A stretch of DNA of 34,585 bases, taken from Penium margaritaceum. Taxonomy: Eukaryota; Streptophyta; Zygnematophyceae; Desmidiales; Peniaceae. Each line of letters begins with the position of its first letter. Position 1 is the stretch's first letter. Location: the NCBI GenBank assembly GCA_023375785.1, contig SZWC01000093.1:1-34585 (forward strand), in the 5' to 3' direction. Under the pieces are notes generated by a model. That model was not told where the DNA came from and did no database searches. It saw nothing but the letters and a program-made list of their open reading frames with translations. Position numbers and translations under genes: made by a program. Shown one piece after another: positions 12,454 through 23,504 of the stretch.

Positions 12454-15400
12454 GTGACCATGACCACTAATGCATCCAAGTGACGTTTACTTCTATTGGT
12501 CATAACACGAGTCAGCGACGGTCAGAGTGTCCAATAACAGTGCACATCTAATATGCATGACCTTGCAGGTATAAACAAGGTAAAAAACCGGTGCCTTGGC
12601 ACGGCTATTGTGCGTAATGCCTTGACAAAGTTGGCATGTGCCACTGACCATGACCACAAAGTTTACCAAGTACCTTAAACCACTAAGAATCATAACACGA
12701 GTCAGCCACGGTCAGAGTGTCCAATCACATTGCATATGTAATATGCATGACCTTGCATGTATAAACAGGGGAAAAAACCGGTGTCTTGGCACAGCTAGTG
12801 TGCGCAATGCCTTCACAAAGTTGGCATGTGCCACTGACCATGACCACAAAGTCTACCAAGTGACTTTAACTTCTACCAAGTACCTTAAACGTCTACGAAT
12901 CATAACACGAGTCAGCCACGGTCAGAGTGCCCAATCATAGTGTAGATATACTGGGCATGATCTTGCAGGTATAAACAAGGTACAATACTGGTGGCTCGGT
13001 GTGGCTATTGTGTGCAATGCCTTGACAAACTTGGCATGTGCCACTGACCATGACCACAAAGTTTACCAAGTGACTTTAACTTCTACGAATCGTAACAGGT
13101 GTCAGCCACGGTCAGAGTACCCAATCACAGTCCACATGTACTAGGCATGATCTTGCTGGTGTAAACAATGTATAATACTGGTGGCTTGGTGTGGCTATTG
13201 TGCGTAATGCCTTGACAAAGCTGGCATGTGCCACTGACCATGACCACAAAGTTTACCAAGTACCTTAAACAGCTATGAATCATATCACGAGTCAGCCACG
13301 ATCAGAGTGTCCAATCACTGTGCCGATGTACTAGGCATGATCTTGCAGGTATATACAAGGTAGAATACTGGTGGCTCGGTGTGGCTATTGTGCGCAATGC
13401 CTTGACAAAGTTGGCATGTGCTACTAACCATGACCAGAAATGTTACCAAGTGACTTTTACTTCTATTGATCATAACACGAGTCAGCCATGGTCATAGTGT
13501 CCAATCACAGTGCAGATGTACTAGGCATGAGCTTGCAGGTACAAACAAGGTGGAATACTGGTGTCTCGATGTGGCTATTGTGCGCAATGCCTTGACAAAG
13601 TTGGCATGTGCCATTGACCATGACAACAAATGTATCCAAGTGACTTTTACTTGTATTGATCATAACACGAGTCAGCCACGGTCACCATGTCCAATCACAG
13701 TGCAGATGTACTAGGCATGATATTGCATGTACAAACAAGGTAGAGTACTAGTGGCTCAGTGTGGCTATTGTGCGCAATGCCTTGACAAAGTTGGAATGTG
13801 CCACTGACCATGACCACAAAGTTTACCAAGTGACATTAACTTATACGAATCGTAACACGAGTCAGCCACGGTCAGAGTGTCCAATCAAAGTGCAGATATA
13901 CTGGACATGACCTTGCAGGTATAAACAAGGTAAAAAACTGCTGGCTCGCTGTGGCTATTGTGCGCAATGCCTTGACAAAGTTGGCATGTGCCACTGACCA
14001 TGACTACAAATGTATCCAAGTGACTTTTACTTCTATTGATCATAACACGAGACAGCCATCGTCAGGGTGTCCACTCACAGTGCTCATCCCATATGCATGA
14101 CCTTGCAGGTATAAACAAGGTAAAAAACCGGTGGCTTGGCACGGCTATTGTGCGCAATGCCTTGACAAAGTTCGATGTGCCACTGACCATGACCACAAGG
14201 TTTACCAAGAACCTTAAACGGCTATGAGTCATGACACGAGTCAGCCAGGGTCAGAGTGTCCAGTCACAGTGCAGATATACTGGGCATGATCTTGCAGGTA
14301 TAAACAAGGTAGAATACTGGTGGCTCGGTGTGGCTATGGTGCGCAATGCCTTAACAAAGTTGGCATGTGCCACTGACCATGACCACAAATGTATCCAAGT
14401 GACTTTTACTTCTATTGATCATAACACGGGTCAGCCACGGTCAGAGTGTCCAATCACAGTGCAGATGTACTAGGCCTGATCTTGCAGGTTCAAACAAGGT
14501 AGACAACAGGTGGCTTGGTGTGGCTATTGTGCGCAATGTCTTGACAAAGTTGGCATGTGCCACTGACCATGACCACAAAGTTTACCAAGTGACTTTAACT
14601 TCTACAAATCGTAACACGCGTCAGCCACGGTGAGAGTGCCCAATCACATCGCACATCTAATATGCATGACCTTGCAGGTATAAACAAGGTAAAAAACTGG
14701 TGGCTTGGCACGGCTATTGTACGCAATGCCTTGACAATGTTTTTATGTGCCACTGACCATGACTACAAAGTTTACCAAGTACATTAAACGGCTATGAATC
14801 ATAAAACGAGTCAGCCAAGGTCAGAGTGTCCATACACAGTGCAGATATACTGGGTATGAACGTACAGGTATAAACATGGTAGAATACTGGTGGCTCGGTG
14901 TTGCTATTGTGCGCAATGCCTTGACAAAGTTGGCATGTGCCACTGACCATTAACACAAAGTTTACCAAGTGACTTTAACTTATACGAACCGTCACACGAG
15001 TCAGCCACGGTCAGAGTGTCCAATAACAGTGCTGATTTAGTATGCATGATCTTGCTGGTATAAACACGGTTGAATACTTGTGGCTTGGTGTGGCTATTGT
15101 GCGGAATGCCTTGACAAAGTTGGCATGTACCACTGACCATGACCACAAAGTTTACGAAGTACCTTACACGGCTATGAATCATAACACGAGTCACCCACGG
15201 TCAGAGTGTCCTGTCACAGTGCACATATACAGGGCATGTCCTTGCAGGTATAAACAAGGTAGAATACAGGTGGCTCAGTGTGGCTATTGTACGCAACGCC
15301 TTAACAAAGTTGGCATGTGCCACTGACCATGACCAAAAATTTTACACAGTGACTTTTACTTATATTGATCATAACACGAGCCAGCCACAGTCAGAGTGTC

Positions 15401-16504
15401 CAATCACAGTGCAGATGTACTAGGCATGATCGTGCAGGTACAAACAAGGTAGAAAATTGGTGGCTCGGTGTGGCTATTGTGCGCAATGCGTTGACAAAGT
15501 TGGCATGTGCCACTGACCATGACCACACATGTATCCAAGTGACTTTTACTTCTATTGATCATAACACAAGTCAGCCACGGTCAGAGTGTCCAATCACAGT
15601 GCAGATATACTGGGCATGATCTTACAGGTACAAACAAGGTAGAATACTAGTGGCTCGGTATGGCTATTGTGCGCAATGCCTTGACAAAGATGGCATGAGC
15701 CACTGACCATGACCACAAATGTATCCAAGCGACTTTTACTTCTATTCATCATAACACAAGTCAGCCACGGTCAGATTGTCCAATCACAGTGCAGATATAC
15801 TGGACATGATCTTGCAGGTACAAACAAGGTAGAGAACTGGTGGCTCGGAGTGGCTATTGTGCGCAATGCCTTGACAAAAATGGCATGTGCCACTGACCAT
15901 GACCACAAAGTATACCAAGTAACTTTAACTTCTACAAATCATTACACGATTCAGCCACGGTCAGAGTGTCCAATCACAGCTCAGAGATACTGGAAATGAT
16001 CTTGCAGGTACAAACAAGGTAGAATACTGGTGGCTCGGTGTGGCTAGTTTGCACAATGCTTTGACAAAGTTGGCATGTGCCACTGACCATGACCACAAAT
16101 GTATCCAAGTGACTTTTACTTCTATTGATTAAAACACGAGTCAGCCACGGAGTGTCCAATATCAGTGCAGATATACCGGGCATGACCTTGCAGGTATAAA
16201 CAAGGTAGAATACTGGTGGCTCGGTATCGCTATTGTGCGCAATGCCTTGACAGTGTTGGCATGTTCCACTGACCATGACCACAAAGTTTACCAAGTGAAT
16301 TTAACTTCTACAAATCGTAACACAAGTCAGCCACAGTCAGAGTGCCCAGTCATAGTGCACCTCTAATATGCATGACCTTGCAGGTATAAACAAGGTAAAA
16401 AACCGGTGGCTTGGCACAACTATTATGCACAATGCCTTGACAAAGTTGGCATATGCCACTGACCATGACCACGGAGTTTACCAAGTACCTTAAACGGCTA
16501 TGAA

Positions 16505-16905
16505 TCATAACACGAGTCAGCCACGGTCAGAGTGTCCAGTCACAGTGCAGATATACTAGGCATGACCTTGCAGGTATAAACAAGGTAGAATACTGGTGGC
16601 TCGGTGTGGCTATTGTGCGCAATGCCTTGACAAAGTTGGCATGTGCCACTGACCATGACCACAAATGTATCCAAGTGACTTTTGATTCTATTGATCATAA
16701 CACGAGTCAGCCACGGTCAGAGTGTCCAGTCACAGTGCAGATATACTAGGCATGACCTTGCAGGTATAAACAAGGTAGAATACTGGTGGCTCGGTGTGGC
16801 TATTGTGCGCAATGCCTTGACAAAGTTGGCATGTGCCACTGACCATGACCACAAATGTATCCAAGTGACTTTTGATTCTATTGATCATAACACGAGTCAG
16901 CCACG
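16505..16905 (+). repeat. Recent single-monomer duplication
   Basis: Two consecutive monomers carrying the same rare variants (GTGTCCAGTCACAGTGCAG and GACTTTTGATTCTATTGATC) are offset by 190 bp with no difference visible to me. This is another local homogenisation event in the forward satellite. Confidence 0.88.
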
Positions 16906-18229
16906 GTCAGAATGTCCAATCACAGTGCAGTTGTACTAGCCATGATCTTGCAGGTGCAAACAAGGTAGAATACTCGTGGCTCGGTGTGGCGTTTGTACGC
17001 AATGCACTGACAAAGTTGGCATGTGCCACTGACCCTGACCACAAACTTTACCAAGTGACTTTAACTTCTACGAGTCGTAACAAAAGTCAGCCACGGTCAG
17101 AGTGTCCAATCACATCGTACATCTAATATGCATGACCTTGCACGTGCAAACAAGGTACAATACCGGTGGCTTGATGTGGCTCATGTGCGCAATGCCTTGA
17201 CAAAGTTGGCATGTGCCACTGACCACGACCCTAAAGTTTACCAAGTACCTTAAATGGCTATGAATCATAACACGAGGCAGCCACGATCAGCGTGTCCAAT
17301 CACAGTGCAGATGTACTGGTCATGACCTTGCAGGTATAAACAATGTAGAATACTGGTGGCTTTGTGTGGCTATTGTGCGCAATGCCTCGACAAAGTTGGC
17401 ATTTGCCACTGACCATGACCATAAATGTATCCAAGTCACATTTACTTCTATTGATCATAACACGAGTCAGCCACGGTTAGAGTGTCCAATCATAGTGTAG
17501 ATGTACTAGGCATGATCTTGCAGGTTCAAACAAGGTAGAATACTGGTGGCTCGGTGTGGCTACTGTGCGCATTGCCTTGACAAAGGTGGCATGTGCCACT
17601 GACCATGACCACAAAGTTTACCAAGTGACTTTAACTTCTACGAATCATAACACGAGGCAGCCACGGTCATAATACCCAATCACAGTGCAGATATACTTGG
17701 CATGATATTGCAGGTGCAAACAAGACACAATACTGGTGGCTCGGTGTGGCTATTGTGTGGAATGCCTTCACAAAGTTGGCATGTGTCACTTACCATGACC
17801 ACCAAGTTTACCAAGTACCTTAAACGGCTATGAGTCATAACACGAGTCAGCCACGGTCAGAGTGTCTAATCACAGTGCAGATATACTCGGCATGATATTG
17901 CAGGTATAAACAAGGTATAATAATGGTGGCTCGGTGTGGCTAATGTGCGCAATGCCTTGGCAAAGTTGGCATGTGCCACTGACCATGGCCACAAAGTTTA
18001 CCAAGTGACTTAAATTTCTATGAAGCATAACACGAGACAGCCACGGTCAGAGTGTCCAATCACAGTGCAATTCTGGGCATGACCTTGCATGTATAAACAA
18101 GGTAGAGTACTGGTGGCTCGGTGTGGCTGTTATCCGCAATGCCTCGACAATGTTGGCATGTGCCACTGACCATGACCATAAACGTATCCAAGTGACTTTT
18201 ACTTATATTTACCATAACACAAGTCAGCC

Positions 18230-19740
18230 ACGGTCAGAGTGTCCAATCACAATGTAGATGTACTAGGCGCGAGCTTGTAGGTGCAAACAAGGTAGAATAC
18301 TGGTGGCTCTGTGTGGCTCTTGTGTGCGATGCCTTCACGTATTTGGCATGTACCACTGACCATGACCACAACGTTTACCAAGTGACTTCAACTTCTACAA
18401 ATCATAACACGAGTCAGCCACGGTCAGAGTATCCAATCACAGTGCATATATACTGGACATGACCTTGCAGGTACAAAAAAGGTAGAATACTGGTGGCCCG
18501 GTGTGGCTATTATGCGCAATGCCTTGACAAAGTTGGCATGTGCAACTGACCATGACCACAAAGTTTACCAAGTACCTTAAACGGCTATGAATCGTAACAC
18601 GATCCAGCCACAGTCAGAGTGTCCAATCACAGTGCAGATTTATTAGGCATGATCTTGCAGGTTCAAACAAGGTACAATACTGGTGGCTCGGTATGGCTAT
18701 TTTGCGCAATGCCTTGACAAAGTTGGCATGTGCCACTGACCATGACCACAAATGTATCCAGGTGACTTTTACTTCTATTGATCATAACACGAGTCAGCCA
18801 CGATCAGAGTGTCCAATCACAGTGTAGATGTTCTAGGTATCATCTTGCAAGTTCAAACAAGGTAGAATATTGGTGGCTAGGTGTGGCTATTGTGCGCAAT
18901 TCCTTTACAAAGTTGGCATGTGCCACTGACCATGACCATACAGTTTACCAAGTACCTTAACCGGTTATGAATCAAAGCACATGTCAGCCACGGTCAGAGT
19001 GTCCAATCACAGTGTAGATGTACTAGGCATGATCTTGTAGGTGCAAACAAGGAAGAATACTGGTGGCTCGGTGTGGCTATTTGTGCGCAATGCCTTCACA
19101 TAGTTGGCATGTGCCACTAACAATGACCACAAAGTTTACCAATTGACTTCAACTTCTACGAATCATAACACGAGTCAGCCACGGTCAGAGTACCCAATCA
19201 CAGTGCAGATATACTGGGCATGACCTTGCAGGTACAAAAAAGGTAGAATACTGGTGGCCCGGTGTGGCTATTGTGCAAAATGCCTTGACAAAGTTGGCAT
19301 GTTCCACTGACCATAACCACAAAGTTTACCAAGTACCTTAAACGGCTATGAATCATAACACGAGTCAGCCACAGTCAGAGTGTCCAATCACAGTGGACAT
19401 TTATTAGGCATGATCTTGCAGGTTCAAACAAGGTACAATACTGGTGGCTCGGTGTGGCTATTTTGTGCAATGCCTTGACAAAGTTGGCATGTGCCACTGA
19501 CCATAACCACAAATCTATCCAGGTGACTTGTACTTCTATTGATCATAACACGAGTCAGCAACGATCAGAGTGTCCAATCAAAGTGCAGATGTTATAGGTA
19601 TCATCTTGCAGGTGCAAACAAGGTAGAACACTGGTGGCTAGGTGTGGCGATTGTGCGCAATGCCTTGAAAACGTTGGCATGTGCCACTGACCATGACCAC
19701 AAAGTTTACCAAGTACCTTAAACGGCTATGAATCATAGCA
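18230..19740 (+). repeat. Tetrameric (about 760-bp) higher-order repeat, two copies
   Basis: A four-monomer block is present twice at an offset of about 760-761 bp. Matching landmarks are GTACAAAAAAGGTAGAATAC at 18471 and 19232, the TAGGTATCATCTTGCA variant near 18834 and 19595, and the CTTGTAGGTGCAAACAAGG monomer near 18274 and 19034. Scattered differences, including a 1-bp insertion near 19079, make this older than the identical monomer pairs. The block abuts the orientation switch at 19782. Confidence 0.85.
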
Positions 19741-19832
19741 CGAGTCAGCCACGGTCAGAGTGTCCAATCATAGTGTATATGTAAAAGTCACTTGGATTGG
19801 ACACTCTGACCGTGGCTGACTCGTGTTATGAT
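19732..19832. repeat. Inverted repeat (38-bp arms, 25-nt spacer) at the satellite orientation switch
   Basis: The left arm, 19732-19769, begins ATCATAGCACGAGTCAGCC; the right arm, 19795-19832, ends GGCTGACTCGTGTTATGAT. The arms are reverse complements with one mismatch seen. The 25-nt spacer (19770-19794) contains a stub of reverse-oriented satellite (AAAAGTCACTTGG). This is the symmetry centre where forward monomers meet reverse monomers, and it could extrude as a hairpin or cruciform. Confidence 0.92.
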
Positions 19833-22803
19833 CAATAGAAGTAAAAGTCACTTGGATACATTTGTCGTCATGGTCAGTGGCACATGCCAAATTTGTAATG
19901 GCATTGCGCACAATAGCCACACCGAGCCACCAGTATTCCACCTTGTTTGTACCTGTAAGATCATGCCTAGTACATCTGCACTGTCATTGGACACTCCGAC
20001 CGTGGCTGACTCGTGTTATGAGTCATCGTCCTTTAATGTACTTGGTAAACTTTGTGGTCATGGTCAGTGGCACATGCCAAATTTGTAATGGCATTGCGCA
20101 CAATAGCCACACCGAGCCACCAGTATTCCACCTTGTTTGTACCTGTAAGATCATGCCTAGTACATCTGCACTGTCATTGGACACTCCGACCGTGGCTGAC
20201 TCGTGTTATGAGTCATCGTCCTTTAATGTACTTGGTAAACTTTGTGGTCATGGTCAGTGGCACATGTTAACTTTGTCAAGGCATTGCGCACTTTAGCCGT
20301 GCCATGCCACCGGTTTTTTACCTTGTTTATACCTGCAAGGTCATGCCTAGTACATATGAAATGTGATTGGGCACTCTCACTGTGGCTGAATCGTGTTACG
20401 GTTCGTAGATGTTAAAGTCACCTGGTAAACTTTGTGGTCATGGTCAGTGGCACATGCCAACTTTGTCAAGGCATTGCGCACAATAACCGTGCCAAGCTAC
20501 CGGTTCTTTACCTTGTCTATACCTGCAAGGTCATGCATATTATATGTACAATGTGATTGGGCACTCTGACCGTGGTTGACTCGTGTTGCGATTCGTATAA
20601 GTTAAAGTCACTTGGTAAACTTTGTGGTCATGGTCAGTGGGACATGCCAACATTGTCAAGGCATTGCGCACAATAGCCATTCCGAGCCACCGGTATTCTA
20701 CCTTGTTTGAACCTTCAAGATCATGCCTCGTACATCTGCACTATGATTGGACACGCTGACCGTGGCTGACTTGTGTTATGATCAATAGATGTAAAAGTCA
20801 ATTGGATACATTTATGGTCATGGTCAATGGCACATGCCAACTTTGTCAAGGCATTGCGCACAATAGCCACACCGAGCCACCAGTATGCTATCTTGTTTGC
20901 ACCTGTAAGATCATGCCGACTACATCTGCACTGTGATTGGACACTCTAACCGTGGCTTACTCATGGTATGATCAATAAAAGTAAAAGTCACTTGGATACA
21001 CTTGTGGTCATGGTCAGTGGCACATGCCAACTTTGTCAGAGCATTGCACACAATAGCCACACCGAGCCACCAGTATTCTACCTTGTTTATACCTGTAAGG
21101 GCATGCCCAGTATATATGTACTGAGAGTAGACACTCTGACCGTGGCTGGCTCGTGTTATGATTCATAGCCGTTTAAGGTGCTTGGTAAACATTGTGGTCA
21201 TGGTCAGTGGCACATGCCAACTTTGTGAAGGCATTGCGCACAATAGTCGTGCCAAGACACCGGTATTTTACATTGTTTATACCTGAAAGGTTATGCATAT
21301 TAGATGTTCAGGATGACTGGGTACTCTGAATGTGGCAGTTTCGTGTTACGATTTGTAGAAGTTAAAGTCACTTGGTAAACTTTGTGGTCATGAAAATTGG
21401 CACATGCCAACTTTGTCGAGGCATTGCGCACAATAGCCGTGCCATGCCACCGGTTTTTTACCTTGTTTATACCTGCAAGGTCATGCATGTTAGATGTGCA
21501 CTGTGATTGGGCACTCTGACCAAGGCTGACTCGTGTTACAATTCGTAGAAGTTAAAGTCACATGGTAAACTTTGTGGTCATGGTCAGTGGCACATGCCAA
21601 CTTTGTCAAGGCATTGCGCACAATAGCCGTGCCAAGCCACCGTTTTTTTACTTTGTGTATACCTGCAAGGTCATGCATATTAGATGTGCACTGTGATTGC
21701 GCACTCTAACTCTGGCTGACTTGTGTTACGATTCGTATAAGTTAAAGTCACTTGGTAAACTTCGTGGTCATGGGCAGTGGCACATGCCAATTTGTTAAGG
21801 CATTGCGCACAATAGCCACATCAAGCGACCAGTATTCTTCCTTGTTTATACCTGTAAGGTCATGCCTAGTATATCTGTACTGTGATTGGACACTCTGACC
21901 GTGGCTCACTTGTGTTATAATTCATAGCTGTTTCATGTACTTGGTTCAATTTGTGGTCATGGTCAGTGGCACATACCACCTTTGTGAAGGCATTGCGCAC
22001 AGTAGCCGTGCCAAGCCACCGGTTTTTTACCTTGTTTATACCAGCAAGGTAATTCATATTAGATGTGTACTATGATTGAGTACTCTGACCGTGGCTGACT
22101 CGTCTTACGATTCGTAGAAATTAAAGTCACTTGGTAAACTTTGTGATCATGGTCAGTGGCACATGCCAACTTTGTCAAGGCATTGCGCACAATAGCCACA
22201 CAGAGCCACCAGTATTATACCTTGTTTGCACCTTCAAGATCATGCCTACTACATCTACAATGTGATTGGACACTCTGACCGTGGGTGACGCGTGTTATGA
22301 TTCGTAGCCATTTAAGGTACTTGGTAAACAGTGTGGTCATGGTCAGTGACACATGCCAACTTTGTCAAGGCATTGCGCACAATAGTCGTGCCAAGCCACC
22401 AGTTTTTAACCTTTTTTATACATGCACGGTCATGCATATTAGATGTGCACTGTGATTGGGCACTCTGAATGTGGCTAACTCGTGTTACGATTCGTATAAG
22501 TTAAGGTCACTTGGTACAATTTGTGGTCATGGTCACTGGCACATGCCAACTTTGTCAAGTCATTGCACACAATAGCCATACCAAGACACCAGTATTCTAC
22601 CTTCTTTGTACCTGCAAGATCATGCCTAGTACATCTGGACTGTGATTGGACACTCTGACCGTGGCTGACTCGTGTTATGATGAATAGAAGTAAAAGTCAC
22701 TTGGATACATTTGTGGTCATGGTCAGTGGCACATGCCAACTTTGTCAAGGCATTGCGCACAATAGCCACACCGAGCCACCGGTATTCTACCTTGTTTGCA
22801 CCT
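19783..22803 (-). repeat. 190-bp satellite, reverse orientation, about 16 monomers
   Basis: The same 190-bp family as 7575-19782, read on the opposite strand: landmarks now appear as GACCGTGGCTGACTCGTG, GGTCATGGTCAGTGGCACAT, CTTTGTCAAGGCATTGCGC and ACCTTGTTTATACCTGCAAGG. The first reverse monomer is truncated: GTAAAAGTCACTTGGA jumps to TTGGACACTCTGACC, losing roughly 125 bp. The array stops mid-monomer at about 22803 (CCTTGTTTGCACCT) and changes abruptly to non-repetitive sequence. Confidence 0.97.
19868..20270 (-). repeat. Recent monomer duplication in the reverse satellite
   Basis: Consecutive reverse monomers share the rare variants CAAATTTGTAATGGCATTGC and GAGTCATCGTCCTTTAATG at a 190-bp offset, with no difference visible. 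It lies next to the orientation switch, showing that homogenisation continued after, or independently of, the inversion. Confidence 0.88.
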
Positions 22804-22862
22804 CATCACCTTCCGCCGCATCCTTATCTTCGGATCCTAGCAGGTTGCATGCACATGATGTC

Positions 22863-23350
22863 TCACACGTAGCAGCAGAACAAAGTGGTAGCGTCCTCCG
22901 GCTCTTCGCAGTTACCGCAGGGTTCCTTCTCGTTCTGCAGCACATTGGATTTCCCAGCCGCGACCCTCGTCCCCGAGCGGATCCTTTCCTCCTCCCTTTC
23001 TTTCCGCAATTCCTCCTCACAGTCTACCCCCATGCTCTCCTTCAGATTCACTGCATAGACCGGACACATCTTGATGTCGTGCAGGATGTCCAGGTCCAAG
23101 TCGCAACATGCCAAATCTAGGCTGGCCTGGCATCCCTTGCACACCACCTCTCCCTTAGTGGCAACCGTGTTCTTAAACGTTGTGCTGAGTTGCAGAGCCA
23201 CCTCCTCCTCTCCTTCCTCTTCATCCTGATCATCCACCTCAATGCTTACTTCTAGCTCTTCATGCAACTCCCCGTTTTCCCCTTGTGTGGGTTTCTGTTG
23301 TCTTGACTGTGCTTGCACTTCAAGCCGGGAACAGGTTGGCCATAAAGATT
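22863..23350 (-). CDS. Hypothetical acidic, Cys-containing protein fragment
   Basis: I do not recognise this protein family. The minus frame is open from just after a TAA at about 23350 down to a TGA at 22863; a GTG at 23318 is not a convincing start, so it may be an internal or 3' exon. The translation has an acidic stretch (SIEVDDQDEEEGEEEVAL), then two pairs of Cys (CKGC near the middle and CGNC close to the C-terminus), plus further Cys at CC, MCP and DCEEE. The spacing hints at a zinc-binding module, but no known finger pattern fits. Unlike the surrounding arrays it is not repetitive and its codon use looks protein-like. It lies downstream of the 87-bp minisatellite on the same strand and could be the 3' part of the same decayed gene. 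Role unknown. Confidence 0.4.
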
Positions 23351-23504
23351 AGTCATAAGGGGGAAGTGAATCCCATCTTAAAGGAGGAGTGTTGAGCAAG
23401 GAGTGGTGTTCTTCTCGCGTGGGTACAGGCTCCTTTTCCTCTCCCTGTTTCTCCGCCTAACTTCGTTGCTTCTTTTCCCCCGGTCCAGCTCTTCGGGGTC
23501 CATT
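23351..23504. other. Short spacer without a recognisable feature
   Basis: Non-repetitive sequence lies between the Cys-containing ORF and the minisatellite. On the plus strand it is pyrimidine-rich (for example TCCTTTTCCTCTCCCTG). I see no ORF, promoter or RNA gene that I can support. Confidence 0.5.

Larger units (their letters stand above)
7575..19782 (+). repeat. 190-bp satellite, forward orientation, about 64 monomers
   Basis: Head-to-tail monomers recur every 190 bp; for example GGTCAGAGTG occurs at 7961, 8151 and 8341. Recognisable landmarks in each monomer are GGTCAGAGTGTCCAATCAC, CTTGCAGGTATAAACAAGG, GTGGCTCGGTGTGGCTATTG, GCGCAATGCCTTGACAAAG, CATGTGCCACTGACCATGAC and AACACGAGTCAGCCAC. 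Monomers differ from each other at perhaps 5-15% of sites by eye and fall into subtypes. Frames of 60-100 residues recur at the repeat period and are not credible genes. A 190-bp monomer is in the size range of many centromeric or pericentromeric satellites, but no centromere assignment can be made from sequence alone. Confidence 0.97.

Noticed and set aside
7575-19782. tRNA-like internal promoter boxes in the satellite (TGGCTCGGTGTGG as an A box, GGTTCAAACAAGG as a B box)
   Set aside because: Matches are partial, the order on the strand is B before A within a monomer, and no cloverleaf or poly-T terminator is visible. A SINE or tRNA origin is not supported.
7575-22803. Recurring 60-106 codon frames within the 190-bp satellite
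   Set aside because: They reappear with each monomer, start and stop at repeat-determined positions, and differ by frameshifts between copies. There is no sign of selection for coding.
7575-22803. CRISPR-like array (regular direct repeats)
   Set aside because: Monomers are contiguous 190-bp satellites with no short repeat/unique spacer structure, and the context is eukaryotic.
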